Assembly (NCBI GenBank): GCA_036406475.1
Contig: DASXBA010000040.1
Span: 15,030 to 79,029 of the forward strand
Reading direction: 5' to 3'
DNA length: 64,000 nucleotides
Source: DASXBA01 sp036406475
Lineage (GTDB): Bacteria; Actinomycetota; Thermoleophilia; Solirubrobacterales; Thermoleophilaceae
Shown: piece by piece, positions 1-9,206 of the stretch
Layout: the number at the start of each line of letters is the position of its first letter
How positions within the stretch are numbered: the stretch's first letter is position 1
The notes under the pieces: model-generated
The model's input: only the letters and a program-made list of their open reading frames with translations
The model's database searches: none
What the model was told of the DNA's origin: nothing
Translations under genes and position numbers: made by a program

Positions 1-71
1 CGCGCGATCCCCTCGCGCTCGACGCTGACGCCGCCGGCCGCTTCGCGGAGAGCGAGGCGAGGGCGCTGGTC

Positions 72-1427
72 GTGGCGCGGCGCGACGGGGGCACGGCCTA
101 TGCGGCCGTGACCGTGCCGATCGACCCGGGTCTGGACCTGGCTGCGGCGGTGTTCGGCGCGCGCCGCCCGGACGAGCGCTTCTTCTGCCTCGAGCAGCCG
201 GACCGGGCGGGCTTCGCGCTCGCCAGCCTGGGCGCCGAGGCGACGCTCGAGGCCCGGGGCCCCGACCGCTTCCGCGACCTCGCCCGCGCGAGCCGGAAGC
301 TGGGTGCACGCGTGGCCATCGGCGGCGAAGTGGATCCCGGCGCGCCGGCGGCGAGCGGCCCGGTGCTGGTCGGCGGCTTCGCCTTCGCCGCCGACGGCGG
401 CTCCGCTCCGGAGTGGGGCTCCCTGGCGCCGGCACAGCTCCTCCTGCCCACGATCTCGCTCGCCCGCCACCGCGGCGAGGCGCGGCTCACGCTCTGCGCC
501 GCGGTCGAGCCCGACGACGCGCCGGGCGAGGCGGTGGCGCGGGCCAGGACGCGCCTGGAAGGCGTGCGGCCCGCCCCGATGCCGGTCCTCGACCCGGAGC
601 CGGTGGAGCGCGCGACGGTCTCGGGCGCTGCTCCGCCTTCCCACTACGAGTCGGCCGTGGCGCGCGCCGTCGAGCGGATCCGCTCGGGCGAGCTCCAGAA
701 GGTGGTGCTGGCTCGCGAGGTCCGCGTCCACGCGCCGGCGGCGCCCGACCCGGCGCCGGTGTTCGACGCGCTCAGGGCGGCCTTCCCGGCCTGCTACTGC
801 TGGTGTGCCGGGACGCCGGAGCTTGCGTTCGTGGGCGCGAGCCCCGAGCTGCTCGTGCGCCGCGAGGGCGCGCGGGCGCAGACCGTGGCGCTGGCGGGCA
901 CGACCCGGCGCAGCGCCGACCCCGCCGTTGACGACCACCTCGGCGAGCAGCTCCTCCAGAGCGACAAGAACCGCGAGGAGCAGGCGATCGTGGCCAGGCG
1001 GATCGAGCGGGCGCTCGCACCGGTGAGCCTGTGGGTGGCCGGCGGTGACTCGCCGGCGCTCGTCAAGGTCCAGAACGTGCAGCACCTGGCGACCGCCATC
1101 CGGGCCCAGCTGGCGGAGCCGCTCGGCGCGCTGGAGCTGGCGGGACTGCTGCACCCGACCCCGGCCGTCTGCGGCGAGCCCCGCGAGCAGGCAGAGCCGC
1201 TGATCCCCGCGCTCGAGGGCCTCGACCGCGGCTGGTATGCGGGCGGAATCGGCTGGACGGACCTGGCCGAGGACGGCGAGTTCTGCGTAGCGCTGCGCTG
1301 CGCGCTGATCCGCGGCTCCGTGGCTCACCTGTACGCCGGCTGCGGCGTCGTGCGCGACAGCTCGCCGGCCGCGGAGCTGGAGGAGACCGAGGTCAAGCTC
1401 CAGGCCCTGCTGCCACTGCTCGCCTAG
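72..1427 (+). CDS. menF: Isochorismate synthase
   Basis: Converts chorismate to isochorismate, the first committed step of menaquinone synthesis; cytoplasmic and Mg-dependent in the family. The C-terminal two thirds is a chorismate-binding domain. It shows LQKVVLAREV near residue 208 (containing the lysine that activates water in MenF/EntC enzymes), LAGTTRRS near 274, NVQHLATAI near 335, HPTPAVCGEPREQ near 361 and GWYAGGIGW near 387. The VCGEP and AGGIGW blocks fit isochorismate synthase better than anthranilate synthase component I. The length of 451 residues suits the family. The frame stays open upstream to the window edge, so GTG 72 is only the first available start and the true N terminus could lie outside the window. 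menD, menH, menC, menA, menB and menE follow in the window. Confidence 0.9.
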   Translation: MARRDGGTAYAAVTVPIDPGLDLAAAVFGARRPDERFFCLEQPDRAGFALASLGAEATLEARGPDRFRDLARASRKLGARVAIGGEVDPGAPAASGPVLVGGFAFAADGGSAPEWGSLAPAQLLLPTISLARHRGEARLTLCAAVEPDDAPGEAVARARTRLEGVRPAPMPVLDPEPVERATVSGAAPPSHYESAVARAVERIRSGELQKVVLAREVRVHAPAAPDPAPVFDALRAAFPACYCWCAGTPELAFVGASPELLVRREGARAQTVALAGTTRRSADPAVDDHLGEQLLQSDKNREEQAIVARRIERALAPVSLWVAGGDSPALVKVQNVQHLATAIRAQLAEPLGALELAGLLHPTPAVCGEPREQAEPLIPALEGLDRGWYAGGIGWTDLAEDGEFCVALRCALIRGSVAHLYAGCGVVRDSSPAAELEETEVKLQALLPLLA

Positions 1428-1454
1428 GCGAGGCGGGCATGCAACAATCGACAC

Positions 1455-3170
1455 ATGCGCGCCCTGGTGGCAGGCGTAGCTGCTGGCCTGGTTCTCGCCG
1501 CGCCGGTACCAGCACGGGCAGCGCGTGTCTGGGGACCGCCGGCCGAACTCCGGACCGCCGAGGGCGAGCCGATCCAGTCGCCGACGATCGCCTTCACGTC
1601 GTCAGGCGAGCTGCTTGCAGCCTGGAATCCGGACTACCGGCTGGCAGATGGGTCGACTCCCGGGATGCGCGTGGCCGCGAGGCCGGCCGGCGGTGGGACG
1701 TTTGGACCCGCGGCCACGATCGAGCCCGGCACTGCCCCGGGGAGCCAGATCGAGGTCGACCGGCATGGCGGCGCCTACCTCACCTGGACGAGGGACGGGG
1801 GCCAGGTAATGGTGTCCTACCGTCCCCAAGGGGGCCCGTTTGAGCCGCCGGTGAACGTCGGTCACGGAGGCGCCGGGACGAGCTTGGCAACCAACGCGGC
1901 CGGCGACGCCGTCATCGCCTTCAACAGCTACAACGAAAGCAGCTTTCCCGACCGGGGGAGGCGTCTGTACACGAGCTTCAGGCCGTCGGGAGGCGACTGG
2001 GGGCCACCCGAGGCGGTCTCGGACTTCATCCCCGACGAGATCAACAACTTCGGGCTCGACGTCGAGCTGCTCCCGGACGGAAGCGGCGTCTACGTCTGGG
2101 AGGAGGTGAAGGGCGAGTCCAGCGTGATCAAGGCCGCGCTTCGCGATCCGGTCGGGACCATCTCGCCGCCGGTGACGCTCTCGCGCCCGGGACGGGACTC
2201 CCACATGCCCCGATTCGCGACCGACGACGATGGCAACGGGTTCGCGGTGTGGGTCGACAACGACGGCGGGGGCGCCAGCGGTCCGGTCATCGCCTCGTAC
2301 AGGCCGGCGGCCGGGCCCTTCAAGCAGGCCCGCCCGATAGGGGGCTTTACCGACTGGCTCGGGCCGCAGCTCGGGGTTAGCGACGCGGGCGAAGCCATCG
2401 TCTCCTACCACTCGTCCACGCCGCTCCCCGGGGGAGGCAGCCAGCTCGGGCCGCCGGAGGCGGCTCTCGGCAGCACGAGAACCGGCTCCATCGGCACTCC
2501 GACCCGGCTCGTGGACAACCGGTTCGCCTTTGCATCGAACCTGAGGATGAACCGGCGCGGCGACGCCCTGGTGACCTTCTTCGGAGGCGGCCAGGACGTC
2601 GAGGTCGTGCGCCGCGCGCCGTTTGGTTCCTTCGGGCAGCTCGAGCCCGTGCGCTGCGCTCCTCCGGCGGCGCACGCCGACGGCGCCGCACTGGCGCCAG
2701 GTGGCAGCGCGGTCGTGCTGTCACACGTGGACTACCGGCCGACCGAGATGTCCGCCGACTACGACAGCGGGGCAGCCGCGCAGGCCTGCAGCGGCGCGGG
2801 CGAGCCGCCTCTCGTCTTCGAGCCGGTCCACGCCAAGCCCCTCCGGGTCCGGGCGCGGATCCTGGGCCGTCGTCGCCTGCGTGGCGGGCGCTGGCTCAAG
2901 GTGGTCCTCAAGTGCAACCAGCCGTGTGTCGTCAGGGCGCGAGGAGCGATGAAGGTCCGAGGCCGGCGAAAGGCCCTTGCGTTCAGCTCGGCGAGGCTGG
3001 TGATCCGAACGGCCGCGTCGCGACGGGCCAGGGTGGGGCTCAGCCGCCGCCGGGCCAGGCTGCTCAAGAGAACCCCCAGACGCCGGCCGGTCCACGGAAC
3101 GCTTCGTCTCAAGGCCGTGGGCGCCTACGGCGGGGTCCGGACAGTCACCATCCGCAGGATCCGGCGCTGA
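1455..3170 (+). CDS. Secreted beta-propeller-like protein with basic di-cysteine C-terminal module
   Basis: Residues 1-23 form a signal peptide ending PARAA. The following roughly 430 residues repeat short segments such as GTFGPAATI, GPFEPPVNV and GDWGPPEAV at intervals of about 50 residues, the pattern of a WD40/BNR-like beta-propeller. The last 100 residues are very rich in Arg and Lys and contain KCNQPC. This resembles the C-terminal modules of the secreted proteins at 22192-23553 and 24930-27913. I do not recognise a specific function. The ATG at 1455 lies 28 bases after menF. The mce array starts 72 bases downstream. An extracytoplasmic role is inferred from the signal peptide. Confidence 0.75.
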   Translation: MRALVAGVAAGLVLAAPVPARAARVWGPPAELRTAEGEPIQSPTIAFTSSGELLAAWNPDYRLADGSTPGMRVAARPAGGGTFGPAATIEPGTAPGSQIEVDRHGGAYLTWTRDGGQVMVSYRPQGGPFEPPVNVGHGGAGTSLATNAAGDAVIAFNSYNESSFPDRGRRLYTSFRPSGGDWGPPEAVSDFIPDEINNFGLDVELLPDGSGVYVWEEVKGESSVIKAALRDPVGTISPPVTLSRPGRDSHMPRFATDDDGNGFAVWVDNDGGGASGPVIASYRPAAGPFKQARPIGGFTDWLGPQLGVSDAGEAIVSYHSSTPLPGGGSQLGPPEAALGSTRTGSIGTPTRLVDNRFAFASNLRMNRRGDALVTFFGGGQDVEVVRRAPFGSFGQLEPVRCAPPAAHADGAALAPGGSAVVLSHVDYRPTEMSADYDSGAAAQACSGAGEPPLVFEPVHAKPLRVRARILGRRRLRGGRWLKVVLKCNQPCVVRARGAMKVRGRRKALAFSSARLVIRTAASRRARVGLSRRRARLLKRTPRRRPVHGTLRLKAVGAYGGVRTVTIRRIRR

Positions 3171-3175
3171 CCCCG

Positions 3176-3189
3176 GGCGCTTAAGCGCC
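3176..3189. promoter_or_regulatory. Perfect 14-bp palindrome before the mce array
   Basis: GGCGCTTAAGCGCC is its own reverse complement, and a partial copy (GCCGCTTAA) follows at once. It sits between the propeller gene and the first mce gene. It could be an operator for the mce array or part of a weak terminator. It has no loop and no T-run, so an operator is somewhat more likely. Confidence 0.35.
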
Positions 3190-3242
3190 GCTTAACCCCA
3201 ATGGGGGAGTGAAGGGGAGGAACCCGGGGGATAGGAATCCCG

Positions 3243-4610
3243 ATGCGGGAAGAGGCTAGGGGCGAGCCCAAGGACGGCGGGACCTTTACCCCAGCCCGAA
3301 TCTTTGTCCTCGCCGCGATGATCATCGCCCTCGCGGTGGCCGCGTTCCTGATGTTCCGCGGCGGGGGCGGTTACAGCGTCACCGCCGAGTTCGAGGACGC
3401 GGGGCAGCTCGTCAAGGGGAACCAGGTCAAGGTCGGCGGAACGCCCGTCGGCTCGGTCAAGTCCGTGGACGTGACGAGCGACGGCCACGCGATGGTCAAG
3501 TTCAGCGTCAAGGGCGACTACTCGCCACTGCGGCGCGGGACCAAGGCGATCGTCAAGCAGACCTCCCTCTCGGGCATCGCCAACCGCTACATCGACCTCC
3601 AGCTCGGCCCCCAGACCGGCGCCTCGATCGCCGACGGCGGCAAGCTCGGGCCGGACGAGACCGAGTCGGCGGTGGAGATCGACGAGATCTTCAACCTGCT
3701 GAACGGGCCCACGCGGAAGTCGCTGAAGGGCGTGATCAAGGGCTCGGCGGACATGCTCCGCGGCCGCGGCAGGGACATCCAGCGCGGCACCCGCTACCTG
3801 AACCCGGCGCTGTCGACCGGCGCCCGCCTGTTCGGTGAGCTGACGCGCGATACGCCCCTGCTCGAGCGCTTCCTGGTGGACAGCTCCAAGCTGGTCACGA
3901 CCCTCGCCGCCCGAGAGAACGACCTCTCGGGCGTGGTCTCGAACCTCAACACCACGACCCGCGCGCTGGGCAGCCAGAAGGACGCGCTGGCGGAGTCGAT
4001 CGACCTCCTGCCGCCGTTCATGCGCCGGGCCAACACCACGTTCGTGAATCTCCGGGCGGCGCTCAACGACGTCGACCCGCTGGTCACCGCCGCGCGGCCG
4101 GTGGCCCGCAAGCTGGGCCCGTTCCTGGATGAGGCGCGCGGCTTTGCGGCCGGCGCGCGTCCGACCGTGCGCGACCTGAAGGTAACGCTCCGCAGGCCCG
4201 GTCGCCGCAACGACCTCACAGAGCTCATGACCACGTTCCCGCCGCTCGCCCGGTTGGCGCTCGACCGGCGGCAGGTGAACGGCGCCGAGCGGCGCGGCGC
4301 CTTCCCCGAGACGGCCGACGCGCTCAAGGGCGCCGCGCCGACGATCGCCATCGGCCGCCCCTACACGGACGACTTCGTCGGCTGGCTCGACGACTTCTCG
4401 GACACCGGCGCCTACGACGCCCTCGGCGGCTTCTCACGGGCGTTCATCAGCCTCGACGAGATCCTCCAGGGCCCGGGGCCCAAGACCGGCCAGTACCGGC
4501 GCTGCCCGGGGGCCGACGAGCTGCCGGCCTCCGACGGCTCGAACGTCATCAGCTCGGACGAGGCGTCCCAGCTCGACTGCGACCCGAACCAGCGGTCGGT
4601 GGGGCCCTGA
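3243..4610 (+). CDS. MCE family protein, first of six
   Basis: An MlaD/Mce substrate-binding subunit of the kind that forms periplasm-spanning lipid channels with MCE transporters. Residues 15-38 form one N-terminal membrane helix. The MlaD domain follows from about residue 45, with the typical VKGNQVKVGGTPVGSVKSV start. A long, mainly helical segment with repeated hydrophobic heptads comes next (TTRALGSQKDALAESIDLLPPFMR region). The C terminus is charged and has two cysteines. Its stop codon overlaps the start of the next mce gene by one base. The ATG at 3243 is preceded by a purine-rich stretch. No permease or ATPase gene lies upstream within the window. Confidence 0.88.
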   Translation: MREEARGEPKDGGTFTPARIFVLAAMIIALAVAAFLMFRGGGGYSVTAEFEDAGQLVKGNQVKVGGTPVGSVKSVDVTSDGHAMVKFSVKGDYSPLRRGTKAIVKQTSLSGIANRYIDLQLGPQTGASIADGGKLGPDETESAVEIDEIFNLLNGPTRKSLKGVIKGSADMLRGRGRDIQRGTRYLNPALSTGARLFGELTRDTPLLERFLVDSSKLVTTLAARENDLSGVVSNLNTTTRALGSQKDALAESIDLLPPFMRRANTTFVNLRAALNDVDPLVTAARPVARKLGPFLDEARGFAAGARPTVRDLKVTLRRPGRRNDLTELMTTFPPLARLALDRRQVNGAERRGAFPETADALKGAAPTIAIGRPYTDDFVGWLDDFSDTGAYDALGGFSRAFISLDEILQGPGPKTGQYRRCPGADELPASDGSNVISSDEASQLDCDPNQRSVGP

Positions 4611-6202
4611 TGAGGCGACTGGCGGCCAGCGGGCTCGTGATCGGGGCGTGCCTTCTCGCGCTCGTGCTGTCCGGCGCCAGCAACGAGACCAAGAAGGGGC
4701 TGCACTTCAAGATCCAGTTCGACAACGCCTTCGGGCTCGCCGAGGGCGGCGACCTCAAGATCGCCGGGGTCCGCGCCGGCAAGACACCGAGCTTCGACAT
4801 CACCGGGGGTCCCCGGCCCAAGGCGGTGGTCGACGCCGAGATCACGCAGCCGGGCATGGCGGACCTGCGCAAGGACGCGAGCTGCGACATCCGGCCGCAG
4901 TCGTTCATCGGCGAGTACTACGTCGACTGCAAGCCGGGCAGCTCGAAGCAGAAGCTCCAGAGCGGCGACACGATCGGCGTCAAGCACACGACGTCCACGA
5001 TCCCGGCCGACCTGGTGGCCGACATCCTGCGCCTGCCCTACCGCGAGCGCTTCCGGCTGATCATCTCCGAGCTCGGCGCCGGCCTGGCCGGCCGGCCGCA
5101 GGATCTGAGTGCCGTGCTTCGCCGCGCCGACCCGGGACTTCGCGAGACCACCAAGACCCTCGCCATCCTCGGCAGGCAGACCGCGACGATCGAGCGCTTC
5201 ATCGGCAACTCGGACACCGTGTTGGCCGCCCTGGCGCACCGCAAGACCGAGGTCTCGCGCTTCGTCCACGAGGCCCGCAACACGGCCGAGATCACCGCCA
5301 CCAGGCGCAACGAGCTGGCGCGCACCTTCAACCGGCTCCCGGCCTTCCTGTCCGAGCTGCGTCCCTACATGAGCCGGCTCGGCGACCTGACCGAGGCCCA
5401 GACCCCGCTCCTGCGCGACCTGCGTGGGGCGTCCGGGGACCTCGACACCTTCCTGCGCCGGCTTGGGCCGTTCTCCGAGGCCGCCCGGCCGGCGCTGCAG
5501 CGCCTCGGCCGCGCCTCAGAGGTGGGGACCCGCGCCGTGAAGCTCACGAACAAGGACGTCGTCGAGCTGCGGCGGCTCGCGCAGATCGTGCCCGGCCTCG
5601 CCAAGCCGCTGCGCCAGTTCCTCACCTCGCTCGACGACCGCACGCGGGCCGTGGAGCCCGACCCGCGCGCCGCCGCCACAGGCCCGCCGGCGGGCGACAA
5701 GACCCACATCCCCTCCGGGACGAAGGGCGGCTTCACGGGCATGGAGGGGCTCTGGGACTACTTCTACTGGCAGGCGCTGTCCACGAACCCGCTCGACAAG
5801 AGCGGTCACGTACTGCGGCTCACCGCGCTCGTCAACCAGTGCTCGCCCTACCAGGTCAAGCGCACCGGCCAGGAAGCGCTGATCGACTCCTGCAACCAGT
5901 GGCTCGGGCCGTACCAGCCGGGAATCAACGCGCCGGATCCCACGGAGATCCCGGGTGAGGCCGGCGGGGCGAGCAAGGCGCGCACGCCGCGCTTGACCCG
6001 GCCCGCCAGGCTCGAGCGCAAGCGGGCCGCCGCGCCCCCACGGGGCACGCCGACGACGCCGGCCCCGTCCAGCGGCCGCCGCGCCCCCGCGCTGCCCCAG
6101 GCCGTGCAGAAGCTCCTCGACCCGGTCACCGGCCCGCGCCCCGCCCCGCGCACGCCGCCCCGGGTCGACGTCCCGCTCCTCGACTACCTGCTCTCCCCAT
6201 GA
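4610..6202 (+). CDS. MCE family protein, second of six
   Basis: Mce subunit with a short N-terminal hydrophobic anchor (residues 5-22) and an MlaD domain that begins FKIQFDNAFGLAEGGDLKIAG. The helical segment runs to about residue 340. The C-terminal 90 residues are rich in Pro, Arg and Ala (PPRGTPTTPAPSSGRRAPALP). Paired cysteines near residues 405 and 420 could form a disulfide outside the cytoplasm. It starts at an ATG that shares a base with the preceding stop (TGATG), and its end overlaps the next gene by 4 bp, which suggests translational coupling through the array. Which of MceA-F it corresponds to cannot be assigned from sequence alone. Confidence 0.87.
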   Translation: MRRLAASGLVIGACLLALVLSGASNETKKGLHFKIQFDNAFGLAEGGDLKIAGVRAGKTPSFDITGGPRPKAVVDAEITQPGMADLRKDASCDIRPQSFIGEYYVDCKPGSSKQKLQSGDTIGVKHTTSTIPADLVADILRLPYRERFRLIISELGAGLAGRPQDLSAVLRRADPGLRETTKTLAILGRQTATIERFIGNSDTVLAALAHRKTEVSRFVHEARNTAEITATRRNELARTFNRLPAFLSELRPYMSRLGDLTEAQTPLLRDLRGASGDLDTFLRRLGPFSEAARPALQRLGRASEVGTRAVKLTNKDVVELRRLAQIVPGLAKPLRQFLTSLDDRTRAVEPDPRAAATGPPAGDKTHIPSGTKGGFTGMEGLWDYFYWQALSTNPLDKSGHVLRLTALVNQCSPYQVKRTGQEALIDSCNQWLGPYQPGINAPDPTEIPGEAGGASKARTPRLTRPARLERKRAAAPPRGTPTTPAPSSGRRAPALPQAVQKLLDPVTGPRPAPRTPPRVDVPLLDYLLSP

Positions 6203-7734
6203 GGCGGGTCAGGCGCGCACCGATAACCGCGAGCCCGGTGATGATCGGGGCGGTGACCGTGCTGATCGCGGTCGTGGCGGTCTTCATCGCCTACAACGCC
6301 AACCAGGGCCTGCCCTTCCTGCCCACCTACAAGCTTCACGCACGCGTGCCGAACGCGAACAAGCTGGTGGAGGGCAACGAGGTCCGAGCCGGCGGCTTCC
6401 GCGTGGGCATCGTCAAGAAGATCACCGCCAAGCGGGAGAAGGTGAACGGCAAGGAGCAGCCGATCGCCCTCCTCGACCTCGAGCTCGACAAGACGATCCA
6501 GCCGCTCGCGAGGAACTCCAAGCTGATGATCAGGCCTCGCTCCGCCCTCGGCCTGAAGTACGTCCAGATCGAGCCGGGCAACTCCAAGCAGACCTTCGCC
6601 CAGGGCGACACGATCCCGCTGAAGAACGCCAACAAGGAGCCGCTCGAGCTCGAGGACGTGCTCTCGACCTTCCAGCCGCAGACGCGCAACGACGCCCGCG
6701 CCGCGCTCCAGGGCTTCGGCAGCGCGATCTCCGGCCGCGGTCCCGACATCAACGTGGTGATCCAGGAGCTGCGGCCGTTCCTGCGCCACCTCACGCCGGT
6801 GATGAAGGCGCTCAACGACCCGCAGACCGAGCTCGCCGGCTTCTTCCCGCGGATCGGCCGGGCCGCGGCCGAGGTGGCGCCCGTAGCCCAGGTGCAGGCG
6901 GAGCTGTTCTCGAACATGGCCGACACCTTCGCCGCCATCTCGCATGACCCGGCCGCGCTCCAGCAGACGATCGAGGAGAGCCCGCCGACGCTCGACGCCT
7001 CGATCAACTCGTTCCGCGTCCAGACGCCGTTCCTCGCCAACTTCGCCGACACCTCGCGGCTGCTCCAGCCGGGTGCCGCCGAGCTGAGCCGGGCGCTGCC
7101 GCCGGTGAGCGCCGCCCTGCGGACGGGTACGCCGGTGCTGTCGCGCACTCCCGAGCTGGCCGGCGACCTCGAGGGCACCTTTGACGCGCTTGTCGACCTC
7201 GGCCGCGACCCCAACACGCTGCTGGCCCTGCGCGACCTCCGGACCGGCGCCGACGTCGCCACGCCGGCGGTCCAGTTCGTTGCGCCGTTCCAGACGCTCT
7301 GCAACTACGCCGTCTACTTCTTCAACCCGCTCGGGACGCACATCTCGCAGCCGGTGCCGGGCGGAACGAGCGAGCGGATCCTGGCCAAGCTGGTGCCGCC
7401 CACGCAGCGGAACACGATGTTCGACACGCACTCGACGCGGCCGGTCGACGTGCCCGAGGGCAAGGACCCGCAGGCTTCCCCGCCGGCGCAGGCCCTGCAC
7501 ACCCAGTACGGCGGCGGCGTCTCTCCCTTCGGACCGGGCGGCGTGGCCGACTGCGGCTCCGGCCAGACCGGCTACCCGGACCGGCTGGCGGCCCATTCCC
7601 GCTACCCGCCGTCGACCGACCCGGCCCAGGGCGGCGGCAGCCACATCGTGGTCGACGCGAACACGCCCGGCAACGCGGGCGGCACCTACGTGACCCGCAA
7701 GCTCGGGCTCAAGAAGCTGGGGGACCTGCCCTGA
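6199..7734 (+). CDS. MCE family protein, third of six
   Basis: Mce subunit. Residues 14-34 are the membrane anchor and the MlaD domain begins at about residue 45 (LHARVPNANKLVEGNEVRAGG). The domain carries a small insertion with KREKVNGKEQP. The helical part includes FLRHLTPVMKALNDP and repeated P-x-L-x-x-S segments. The tail from about residue 420 is rich in Gly and Pro with few charges. The ATG overlaps the previous stop in an ATGA junction, and the TGA shares a base with the next ATG. It is most likely an inner-membrane-anchored, outward-facing component of a lipid or sterol importer. Confidence 0.87.
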   Translation: MRRVRRAPITASPVMIGAVTVLIAVVAVFIAYNANQGLPFLPTYKLHARVPNANKLVEGNEVRAGGFRVGIVKKITAKREKVNGKEQPIALLDLELDKTIQPLARNSKLMIRPRSALGLKYVQIEPGNSKQTFAQGDTIPLKNANKEPLELEDVLSTFQPQTRNDARAALQGFGSAISGRGPDINVVIQELRPFLRHLTPVMKALNDPQTELAGFFPRIGRAAAEVAPVAQVQAELFSNMADTFAAISHDPAALQQTIEESPPTLDASINSFRVQTPFLANFADTSRLLQPGAAELSRALPPVSAALRTGTPVLSRTPELAGDLEGTFDALVDLGRDPNTLLALRDLRTGADVATPAVQFVAPFQTLCNYAVYFFNPLGTHISQPVPGGTSERILAKLVPPTQRNTMFDTHSTRPVDVPEGKDPQASPPAQALHTQYGGGVSPFGPGGVADCGSGQTGYPDRLAAHSRYPPSTDPAQGGGSHIVVDANTPGNAGGTYVTRKLGLKKLGDLP

Positions 7735-9206
7735 TGGGTCGCGAGATGAACCCCTTCAAGGCGGGCGTGCTGGCGATCGTGACGATCGCGCTCCTCGCCT
7801 ACTTCGGCTTCACCAAGTCGAACCCGTTCACGCATCCGTACGAGCTCAAGGCGATGGTCTCGGACGTCCAGAACCTCCAGCCGAAGGCGCCCGTGCGGAT
7901 CGCCGGGGTCGAGGTCGGAAAGGTCAAGAAGGTCGAGCCGGTGCCGGGCTCGGCGGCGGGCGAGGTCACCATGCAGCTGAAGAAGCAGGCGCTGCCGCTC
8001 CACCGCGACGCCACGCTCAAGGTGCGGCCGCGGATCTTCCTCGAGGGCAACTACTTCGTGGACCTGCGGCCGGGGTCGCCGTCGGCGCCGGTGCTGGCGG
8101 ACGGGTCGACGCTGCCGATGCGCCAGACGGCCCATTCGGTCTCGCTCTCCGACATCCTCGGCGCGCTGCAGAACGACGTACGCGGCAATCTCCAGACGCT
8201 GCTGCGCGAGTACTCGAGCGGCCTCTCGAAGGGAGGCGCCCAGGGCTTCAACCAGGCGGCCCGCTACTTCGAGCCCGCCTACCGCTTCACCGCGATCACC
8301 AACGACGCGCTGCTGGGGCAGGACCCGACGCGCGACGTCCGCGGGCTGCTGCGCGGCTCGCAGCGGTCCTTCTCGGCGCTGGCGGCGGACCCGGAGGCGC
8401 TCGAGCAGCTCGTCACCGACCTGAACGTCACCGCCGGCGCGCTGGCGCGCGAGGACGGGCCGCTCGCGGCGTCCGTGCCCGCCCTGCGCGACACGCTCCG
8501 GGCCGGCCAGCCGGCGCTCGCCTCGCTCAACGCGGCGCTGCCGACGCTGCGTGCCTTCGCGGTGGAGGCGCTGCCAGGCGTTCGCTCGTCGCTTCCGGTG
8601 CTGACCGCGGGGATCCCGTGGCTCCACCAGGCGCGGCTCCTGATGGGTCCCAGCGAGCTGCGCGGGCTCTCGCGCGAGCTGCGGCGGGCCACCCCCAGCC
8701 TGGTGAGCCTCAACATCCAGCTGCGCCCGCTGCTGCGCACCGGCCGCGAGCTCTCCTCCTGCACGAACAGCGTGCTCACGCCGTTCATCGAGTCGCGGAT
8801 TCCGAGCATCGAGTCCGGCAACTCGAACCAGGAGGTCCGGCGCCAGCTGCAGCGCGCCTTCGTCGGCCTCGCGGGCGAGAGCCGGCTGAACGACGCCAAC
8901 ACGCCGTTCTTCCACATTCAGGGCGTGAACCCGCTGAACCTGGTGACCGGGCGGATCGAGCCGGCCGCGCCGACCGACCCGCACACCCCGCCGCCACACC
9001 GCCCGGACGTGCCCTGCGAGACCCAGGACCCGCCCAACCTGAACGCGCCCGGCGGTCCCGCAAACGAGTTCTCGAGCGGCGGCCCGCACACGTCCGCAGC
9101 CAAGATCCGCCGGATCGGCGCCCAGTGGCGGCAGATGCTCCGCAGCGGCAAGTTCGCGGCGCTCGAGCGCCGCTTCAAGGCCCTGGCAAAGGAGGAGTCG
9201 CGATGA
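7734..9206 (+). CDS. MCE family protein, fourth of six
   Basis: Mce subunit with a membrane anchor at residues 9-26 and an MlaD domain that begins YELKAMVSDVQNLQPKAPVR and continues with IAGVEVGKVKKVEPV, the canonical pattern. The helical region follows. A Pro/His-rich stretch with a CETQDPPNLNAPGG segment lies near residue 430. The start overlaps the preceding stop as TGATG. An internal ATG four codons later (MNPFKAG) is an alternative start. The last bases form an ATGA overlap with the fifth gene. Confidence 0.87.
   Translation: MGREMNPFKAGVLAIVTIALLAYFGFTKSNPFTHPYELKAMVSDVQNLQPKAPVRIAGVEVGKVKKVEPVPGSAAGEVTMQLKKQALPLHRDATLKVRPRIFLEGNYFVDLRPGSPSAPVLADGSTLPMRQTAHSVSLSDILGALQNDVRGNLQTLLREYSSGLSKGGAQGFNQAARYFEPAYRFTAITNDALLGQDPTRDVRGLLRGSQRSFSALAADPEALEQLVTDLNVTAGALAREDGPLAASVPALRDTLRAGQPALASLNAALPTLRAFAVEALPGVRSSLPVLTAGIPWLHQARLLMGPSELRGLSRELRRATPSLVSLNIQLRPLLRTGRELSSCTNSVLTPFIESRIPSIESGNSNQEVRRQLQRAFVGLAGESRLNDANTPFFHIQGVNPLNLVTGRIEPAAPTDPHTPPPHRPDVPCETQDPPNLNAPGGPANEFSSGGPHTSAAKIRRIGAQWRQMLRSGKFAALERRFKALAKEESR

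Noticed and set aside
1602..2675. A 357-codon minus-strand frame inside the propeller gene
   Set aside because: The plus-strand protein has a signal peptide and internal repeats; the minus frame has neither and no ribosome-binding site.
4630..4660. Lipoprotein signal in the second Mce protein (VIGAC)
   Set aside because: The cysteine at residue 14 is followed by more hydrophobic residues, so cleavage there is unlikely.
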